Positions 56,695-64,000 of a stretch of 64,000 nt of DNA are shown piece by piece. The notes under the pieces were generated by a model. The model was not told where the DNA came from, did no database searches, and saw only the letters and a program-made list of their open reading frames with translations. The translations under genes and the position numbers were made by a program. Positions within the stretch are counted from its first letter, which is position 1; each line of letters begins with the position of its first letter. Source of the stretch: Sapria himalayana (taxonomy: Eukaryota > Streptophyta > Magnoliopsida > Malpighiales > Rafflesiaceae); contig JAREIK010017918.1 in NCBI GenBank assembly GCA_029783825.1, positions 992,001 through 1,056,000 of the forward strand, in the 5' to 3' direction.

Positions 56695-59295
56695 TCACTC
56701 TACTTGCTCGCCAATCAAATCAAAACCAACCAGCAGAAACGAGATGCCTTGAAAAAGCAAGAAATAAAAATGGATTCCTTGAGCTGATAGAAGACTGCGG
56801 GCAGAAGCAGTGAGGAGAAGAAAAGCAAGAGCAAGCTCTTTTGTGTATATCCTATTATGCTTCTTTTTGCGAGCATTTTCTTGTTGCAGCTGAATGATTT
56901 CTTCCATCTCTGCTAGATTTGGCACAGAAATACCTCTCTGATGCAACAGCTCCTTTTGAGGTAGAGACACCAGATCACCATCAGATGAGCGTCCAGATTT
57001 CTTGGTAACAACCCATTCATAAGCACTGCCAAGCTGAAAAAGGCCTGAAATCATGGCAGTGAATTTGGTCACTGACATGGTGTTTTCGAAGAGTAGGTAA
57101 GGAACTATGAACGGAAATGATTTCAGGGATGGTAAGATATTAAGAAACGACATAGCTACTGGGATGTAGCACACCACCCATGCTGGGAGCTCTGCCTCAG
57201 GGATAAACATGGTCATGGGAAGGATTATACAGAATAGGGTAAAAGAATAAAATGGCAGAATTAACTTTCTGAGCAAGAAGAAGAGAAAAATTAAGTTGAA
57301 TTTCTTCCATATTTGTATCTGCCAACAAAAATTGAAAATTTCAAAAACCATATCAGCAGAAGAAATGAGCAATTGTACTGATAAAAAGAAGGTCAAGTAA
57401 CAACAAACCTTGGATCGAATAATATCTGGCAGGCAAAGCCTAAACAACTGCATTGGTCCAGAATGCCACCGATGTTGCTGCTTCCGATATGCCTCGTAAG
57501 ACTCTGGCAGCTCACACTGGCACTGCACACAAGCTTTATTTTAAATGAAATGAAGTTGAAAACCACATTGTTTCAGGTTGCGGAAAGTTGTGCAAATAGT
57601 CATCATTTGCTGTACCTCGACATCATTAAGGAAGATGAACTTCCATCTGTGCAGATGGGCACGAACAGCAACGTCCATATCCTCCACGGTGGTCCTCTCT
57701 AACCACCCTCCAGAATCAACCAATGCCTTTATCCGCCAAACTCCAGCAGTACCATTAAACCCAAAGAAATTAATGAAAATGCCATTCACCTGCTGCTCTA
57801 CTTCAAAGTGGAAGGCCAGATTTATGTTCTGCAACCTTGTTAAGAGATTTTCGTCCTTGTTTACAAATGACCATCTGGCTTGCACAAGCCCTAGTTCATC
57901 ATTACCCTGCAACAAGGATAACAAACCCAACATGCATGAACAAATAGCTAAACCTGGTCAAGATAGAATCCTAGGATGAATTGGAGCACCTTGAAGTGAG
58001 GAACAGTTCTCTTGAGGAAATCCTGAGCAGGTCTGAAATCAGCATCGAAAATGGCAACAAATTCATAGTCCTTCACGTAGCTACAATTCATTGCGGACTT
58101 CAAATTTCCAGCTTTATACCCGTCTCTTATAACTCGATGCCTGTACAAAATGTGGGTGCCATCTCGTTGCCACTTTTGAACCTCCTCTTTTATTAAAGAT
58201 TGCGTTGTTGGATCGTCAGAATCATCAAGAACTTGAATTAAAATCTTTGATTTTGGCCAATCCAAACTACACACAGCTGCAATAGATTGCTGATAAACCT
58301 ATATATTTTAAGAATGTTTGAAATGAACAGAACACCGTCACAACGGAATGAACATATACATGAAAAAAAAACTACACAGCCATTTTAAACCATTATCAAA
58401 TTGAATCAAATTGAAAATTCGATCTTTCTCCAAGACCAATCTTGCCAATTTCAACAAAATCGAATATAATTCCACTAATGGAGCAACAGAATTTAGGAGG
58501 TTTGAACGAACACACCTCTCTTTCATTGCACATGGGGATCTGGACAAGAACACTGGGAAAGTAACAATTTTCACCGGATTCTATATCAATCATATCATCA
58601 ACGGGTTTAGGAAGAGGCTTAATCTTTTTAAAATGAATCCATAAACAGCCAAAGCAAAGAACAAGTCTATCCAAGCTCTGTATTAGAAAAAGGACGATAC
58701 ATACATTGGCAAGGAATTGCAATGGAGGAGCAATATACTCGACCCTAATGAAAACCCATCTAAAATATAACGAATCAAATAGATCCCTGAACGCCAAAGG
58801 GATCGCTAAAACATACTGAAACTGGAGATGATGGGCACCCAAATGCCACCCTTTGAAATAGGCAGCAATCTCAAATCCCAGAAGCAACATAGACAACCAA
58901 AGGAAAACTTTGATGCAGGAATAAAAACGTGACTTCACCGATGGGTTCTCCTTGACCCGACAAGAGTCGGCATCCACATACCCATCTTTGTCAGCATCAG
59001 TCCGGCCGGACAGAAGACGGCGCTTGATGGCGGACCCAAGAGTCACTATTGCAGAGACAGTGGACGTCAAACAACCTGCAGCCTTGTGCGCTTTAAGAAG
59101 AAGAACCCACGTGAGCTGTTTTGCGTTCTTATTTCGAGATCTATCTCGGAGAGAATGCGGCGAGTCTCCTATAATAAAATCTTCTTCCGAAGGGCCCTGT
59201 AACTCCACCATTGACCAATTTGGGTTCTCCATCTTAACCACCACGGGTGTCCCTCTATGGCTCTCCTTCGGCCACCAAGAAAAGAAAGGTGGCAT
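56695..59295 (-). CDS. CSLC: CSLC-type xyloglucan glucan synthase, five exons
   Basis: It polymerises the beta-1,4-glucan backbone of xyloglucan in Golgi membranes (GT2 family). Exons: 59,295-58,516; 58,298-57,990; 57,906-57,616; 57,522-57,409; 57,318-56,695. All have GT..AG borders and lie in phase 0. The product is 705 residues, normal for CSLC. The start ATG at 59,295 ([15 protein letters not shown]) matches the family N-terminus; the open frame runs further upstream without an ATG. Two N-terminal membrane segments ([17 protein letters not shown] and the region after [11 protein letters not shown]) precede the catalytic part. The GT2 residues are all present: DDSDD (285-289), DAD (345-347), ED (438-439) and QQHRW (475-479). 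About four C-terminal membrane helices follow. No break is seen. The paralogue (CSLC4, 5, 6, 8 or 12 type) is not resolved. Confidence 0.95.
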
Positions 59296-59733
59296 TATGG
59301 TTGATCCTTCTCTTCTTGGTCTGGTATAAAACCACAGTTTTGCTTGAATGTGCAATAAAATCTACGACTTAGATCCCATTGTGGGAGAAACAAATGAAGC
59401 TCAATGCTAAATCTGCAGAGAAAGAATTTGGATAGTATCAACAAGGGAAAGAGAGCACGGCATGACTAGAAAAACTAACTCGACAAAAGGTAGCCATTAG
59501 ATTACAGCTTGCAAAGGCGATGCAGAGGGTGAATGGGAAGAAAATCAAGGGAGCCTATGAAAAAGACGTACAGCTCAACAACTTGTTCTATTAAACGGGG
59601 CAGCGGCGAATTATTTATGAATAGCACGAATAAAAATTGGGAACGTAAATGGGCCAGGACATAGCGGCAGCCCACTACCGATTGTAAAACTAAAACCTCA
59701 CCATTACCACAGTGGCATTGTCTTAGGTTCAGC
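59296..59733. other. 5' leader and promoter region of CSLC
   Basis: A tcataaata element on the minus strand near 59,613-59,621 could be a TATA box, which would give a leader of about 290 bases. This is tentative. An hAT element begins 439 bp upstream of the start codon. Confidence 0.4.
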
Positions 59734-60047
59734 TAAAATGTCAAACAGGCCGGCCCGAGCCATTTTTTTTTGAGCACGAGCATGCCTGGCCCGGCACGGT
59801 TTAAAAAAGCCAGGCCTAGCCTGGCCATACAGTTCGGGCCTCATTGGACTGCGGGTCGAGTCCAATCAGACCCGACATGCGGTCTTTTTTGCGAGAGGGG
59901 CGATCACGGGGTCGAGCTCGGGAGACACTCGACACGGGATGAACCCAAGCCGGTGTGCCGTGACACGGGTCGAACCGTGCCAGGACAGGCACGGCATGGC
60001 ATGGGCCCGTGTCGGGCCGGCCCGGCCCGGCCCGGTTGACACCTCTA
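59734..60047. mobile_element. Short hAT element (314 bp) upstream of CSLC
   Basis: Left end TAAAATGTCAAACAGGCC is degraded; the right end GGTTGACACCTCTA is intact. Flanks ggttcagc and tgttcaac agree at 6 of 8 positions. The body is GC-rich like the rest of the family. Confidence 0.78.
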
Positions 60048-60563
60048 TGTTCAACATTAATGACCTGCCAAGCTCTTTGTCTACCTCGATATATATCAAT
60101 GGTCTGTTGCTGCTCCAGTCCTACTAGAGCACGAGTATAAATGTGTCTAATGGGCTAGATGTCCCAAAGCATACCCTGGTTCAACAGTGTCGGGCATTGT
60201 GCCGGGCCAGGCACGATCAGTGTGCCTGGCCCAACACGACATCACGGTTAACTAGCCCATATGGCTCCCGCCCTACCACTAATTCGTGTGTCAATTTTTT
60301 TTTTCAAAACAAAATTCAAGTTCATTAGCATAGGGCAGTCCATTTTTTTAAAAAATAATAGGATACATGACAAATTATAATCGACCAACATGTAAGCTAG
60401 CCACTCATCAGCCATGGACTCGGGGATGTGCTACCCATTTGCCATTTGGTATGGTCAGGCACAGTCGTGCACTTGACCGTGCCCACCGCATTGTGTTGGT
60501 CCGGTGGACAATGCCACCGTGTCATGCCTAGCATGATACAAAATTTTATCCGTGCCGTGCACG
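60048..60563. other. Debris with hAT-like GC-rich pieces
   Basis: A degraded terminus-like TAAATGTGTCTAATGGGC at 60,138 and GGGCCAGGCACG text up to 60,240 suggest another old hAT copy without a clear right end. Similar pieces occur at 60,455-60,555. No coding content is recognised. Confidence 0.45.
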
Positions 60564-61086
60564 TAGATGTGTCAAAAGGCACGGGCTGGTCTATTTTTTG
60601 GGCCCAACCAAGCTGGCATGCCATGCCATATATGGCATGGCACGGTTCATTGGAGAGTAGGCCCGACATGGCCCGTGGCCCGAAATTTGCTCGGGTTTGA
60701 GCCGGTTTGGTCCAAGTGTTTTTTAAAAAGATTAGGGTTTTGGGTGTCGTGCCATCGTACCGCCTTTACCCGTTGGGCGTGCTGAGGTGTTGCCCGTTGG
60801 GCATCGCCGTATCGTCCTCCCGTCGAGCATCGCTCAGTGCGTGGTAACCAGCATCATGCACATGTTCCAGACACTCGTGCCATGCCATGCCTAGCACGTC
60901 ATGTGAGCCAAATGCCCTCTGCCTGGCATGACATGCGGGTCGAATGCCCTCTGCATGGCACGACACGATTCATGTCGAGGGTCTGCCCGGAACAAGCCCT
61001 GGCACGGTACTATAACGTGTTGTGCTGGGTCAAGCATAGTTGAAATCGTATTGGGCCTTAGTCCCCCGACCCATTTGACACCTCTA
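60564..61086. mobile_element. hAT element (523 bp) with perfect target duplication
   Basis: Ends TAGATGTGTCAAAAGGCACG and mirrored GGGTCGGGGGACTAAG..., finishing CATTTGACACCTCTA. The flanks are identical cgtgcacg (60,556-60,563 and 61,087-61,094). The interior is the intact counterpart of the broken element at 13,616-14,700. Confidence 0.92.
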
Positions 61087-61099
61087 CGTGCACGATATA

Positions 61100-64000
61100 A
61101 CATAGTGGCATAGCCATGCCGGTGGGCTGCTCTTGTCAGTGGGCTTGGCTGCTTCTTCTTGGACGACTCTATAAATTTTTAGTCCAATGTAAGCTCTAAA
61201 TGAGTCGACTATATGAGTTATGATATATCATTTTTTGTTGTTTGAAAAATCACTTTTTCTTTAAGGTGAGATTATATAATTCCCAAAAATTTTCCTAAGT
61301 AGAATTCTTGTTGGCTGAAAAATTATATGGAATATTTGTCAAGCCTCCTTACCATGGTACAAATTTGAGAGATGATCACAAATAGTGATAGAAACCGACA
61401 TTGCTCTATTATCATTAGTTTTTTTTCTTCCTCCCCGCCCCCCAAAATTCAACTTATATTATTTCTCACCTCATATATTAGCACATAGTCACAAAGTTGA
61501 AATTGGTAAGGCCACCATCCAAATAACATGATATATAAAAAATATGGTAAGACAATATGATATAGAACAAATAGCAATGATCATTCTTTACCAACTAGAT
61601 TACCATGTCATTGGTATGTATTACCAATGCTGATCATAGGTAAGACAACTATTAAATTCACAAATAAATTATTGTAGGATTTAAGAAGAGATATAGAATA
61701 TATGGTATATTTTAGAGTCCTCAAGTAGGACCAACTTAATAGGCAACATGTCATATGCATTCTATTACAACGAAAGGGCCATTATACCATTTGGTGATCA
61801 TGTGAGTAATATTTGGATGATTGTGGATTAATGGTATGGTTGAATATTAACAAGTGCCAAGTTGCCCAATTTAAGCTTATCAAGGGCTTACATTAAAGCA
61901 GAATTTTTTTGGTATAGAGGGATGCTTGATGGGAGGCAACCACAAAGGGTCTAAAAAGGGAACATCTTAAGGCCACTATAATAGCTGAAGTTATAGTAGA
62001 ATCCTACCCAAGCTAGAAGATAAATTCATGACTAAGGTTTGTCTTGTGTAAATGCACATAAGTATTGTTCAAGGTCATAGGTAGTAATGTCTTCTGAGTG
62101 GCTAATCATATGGGGTGATAGACAATGCTATGGTGTAATGTAGTACAATTTAACCCATATATTCTTTTTTTTTTTCCAAAACCAACTTGAGAAGATGAGA
62201 TCATGATCATAGATGATGAAGTTGGGGATAGGTGTGTCAAATGGGCCGTGTCGTGCAAGCATGACACTTTTTTTCTCAGTCAAATCAGGCCACCGTGCCG
62301 TGCCGTACACAATATGATTAAAATTCCATATTATGCCAGACATGACATGGTGCATGTTTTACTGGCCCAGCACAACATGAACCATGCCAAGGACAACCCA
62401 GCCTCACCCGAGGCACGGTTCTAGACCATGTCATGCTGAGCCAGGCACTATTGAATAGAGCCGGCCACCCGGCCCCTTTGACATATCTAATTGGAGAACT
62501 ATGAACCTTGACAATAATGTTGGTGAATAATTTTATTATATGCACTACAATGACTTGAGTAGGAAGAACTCTAAAGTGAGTTGATTTAGAGAGTCAATCA
62601 ATGAATATTAGAATTATAGAATGATCATGGGATAAAAGAAGACCATTAAAAAAATTCATTTTCATTTTATCCCAAGTCAAATGAGGCAAAAGTAAATGTT
62701 GAAGAAGACTCATTGGAGCTTGAGTGGAATACATTTCTTGGCAAATCAAGAAGGCATCAACGATTGGCTCTACATCAGTACACATTTCAAGCCAAAAAAT
62801 GCTGAGGATAGATGAAAGTGTATATTTCACACCGGCATGTCCAACTAACAAAGTGAAATTAAATTCTTTTAAAACTTAAAAGTTGCAACTTCAATGTCGT
62901 GTGAGAGCTAATATAATAATGATGGTTAAAAATATAAGAGCCCATCAAAAAACATGACAAAGTCCTAACATGTGGAATTATCAATCAATAAAGTATCTAG
63001 GATCTCAAAGTGTGGTTGGGAAGTGAATGTGTCCTTAAGAGATATTATATAAGGTTCCTCCTACATCATCATCCTCGTGTATCTGAAAGAGAGCATCAGC
63101 TACTAGGTTGGCAATTCCCATTTAGTACTTAATGTGGAAATTATACCAACAATTTATGAATATAAACTTGCTAGTTAGAAGTTTGAATAATATATTGTAG
63201 GAGTTACTTAATGCTTTTGTGATTAGTATGAATGATAAGACATGACCAAAAAGCTAATGTCTCCATTTGTGGATAGCTTCCACCATGGCATGAAATTTTT
63301 TGAGGTAAGTGAATGCAACAAAAGACTTTGGTCCTAATTTCTTTCTGAAGTTGGTGATGAGATGCCCCATTTGCGTGAGAATGACACCCATGACTACTTT
63401 ATGAGCATTTATCTCACGAATAAATAAATTACAAATTTCAACTCAAAATTGGGCAAATGAAGTACTGAAGCTTCATCTATATCATACTTTAGAGCTTCAA
63501 AAGCATTGCCAGTTAGTGAAGACCAAAAAAAAATATCATGACATAACAAATTAATAAATTGACACAAAAATGGTGGCGTATCCATGAATGAATAGGCCAT
63601 AATATTTGTTGAGACAAAATATTTTGAAGCACATAAAATGATTTTTATGTTGGTTAATTCACCATGGCTTCAATCTTATGAAGAGAAATATATTCACCAA
63701 GGACAGAGATAATTTGGCTGGGATAATAAATGATATGTTCAAAAAATTAACACTTGGACACCTTGACAAAAAACTAATGTGTTTAAAGACAAGCAAGAAC
63801 TTGTTCTAGGTGTATCACATGAATATACTCAAATGCACTATAAATTACAATATTATAAAAGAATACAATTATGAACTTGCACAAGAATGCTGCAAAAAAT
63901 TGATTCATAGTAGCTTAAAAGGTGAAAGGGTCATTTATCAAACTGAAAAGATTAAACAAGAATTTGAAATGGACTTATGCATTCTAAAAGCTATTTTGTA
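61100..64000 (-). pseudogene. Ty3/gypsy pol remnant, runs off the right edge
   Basis: Minus-strand order, right to left. Reverse transcriptase at 64,000-63,650 reads KIAFRMHKS and FIIVFFYNIVIYS, so the YxDD motif is lost. RNase H is at about 63,600-63,050 (HDIFFWSSLTGNAFEALK, LPNFELKFV). The integrase zinc finger and core are at 62,851-62,500 (GHAGVKYTLSSI, CQEMYSTQAPMSLLQ, LTWDKMKMNFFNGL) and resume beyond a hAT insertion at 62,228-61,900 (LEQYLCAFTQDKP, LYQKNSA). A C-terminal GPFVVIE and NIPYIFYIS trace is near 61,650-61,780. RT and RNase H before integrase define Ty3/gypsy. Many stops. The sublineage and LTRs are not determined. Confidence 0.86.
62229..62489. mobile_element. Short hAT element (261 bp) inside gypsy integrase
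   Basis: Ends TAGGTGTGTCAAATGGGCCG and mirrored CCCCTTTGACATATCTA. Flanks gttgggga and attggaga agree at 6 of 8 positions. The gypsy integrase reading continues on both sides. Confidence 0.85.

Noticed and set aside
57463..59329. Plus-strand open frames across the CSLC locus
   Set aside because: They are antisense shadows of the CSLC exons, which match the family on the minus strand with correct splice sites.

Overview
The window is AT-rich, repeat-dense nuclear DNA from a flowering plant. The evidence is plant-type gene structure (a five-exon CSLC glucan synthase and a CSC1/OSCA first exon) and plant transposon families: Ty1/copia, Ty3/gypsy, L1-type LINEs, hAT and CACTA. A monocot or early-diverging angiosperm is possible, but the sequence does not settle it.

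Layout. 1-1.27 kb is a graded 12-bp/5-bp minisatellite that enters from the left. 2.39-5.90 kb is a hAT transposon with a perfect 8-bp target duplication and a decayed BED/hATC transposase. 7.56-7.84 kb is the first exon of a CSC1-like (OSCA) channel gene on the minus strand. 8.84-13.6 kb is a decayed CACTA element (TNP2 transposase), hit by two small GC-rich hAT elements, the second of which holds a third nested inside it. 14.7-15.2 kb holds a probable pogo-like transposase remnant. 16.0-27.8 kb is a minus-strand copia element split by a younger plus-strand copia element (18.35-22.90 kb, perfect 5-bp duplication). 29.3-34.8 kb holds copia-like remnants with gag, protease and integrase but no visible reverse transcriptase.

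34.8-43.1 kb is read as a decayed nuclear rDNA unit: roughly 1-kb intergenic-spacer-like subrepeats, a possible external transcribed spacer, then an 18S rRNA gene eroded largely by C-to-T and G-to-A changes. The 18S sequence stops at 43,099 and resumes at 55,600. The 12.5 kb between is a stack of three minus-strand retroelement insertions. Each starts with a T-run immediately after the same 18-bp stretch of 18S (gattgagagctctttcaa). This looks like a LINE lineage with repeated insertion at one 18S position and is the most interesting object here. LINE B (50.25-55.58 kb) is full length and nearly intact; LINE A is old and carries an internal repeat of about 2.6 copies in ORF1.

56.7-59.3 kb is an apparently intact CSLC gene (minus strand, five phase-0 exons, 705 codons), the only gene here that looks functional. 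Its upstream side holds more hAT elements of the same family (59.7-61.1 kb, and 62.2 kb) and a decayed minus-strand Ty3/gypsy pol that runs off the right edge.

Host genes probably work independently: the OSCA exon belongs to a mechanosensitive/osmosensing cation channel, CSLC to Golgi xyloglucan backbone synthesis. Nearly everything else is nested transposon history, and the target duplications allow much of it to be ordered.
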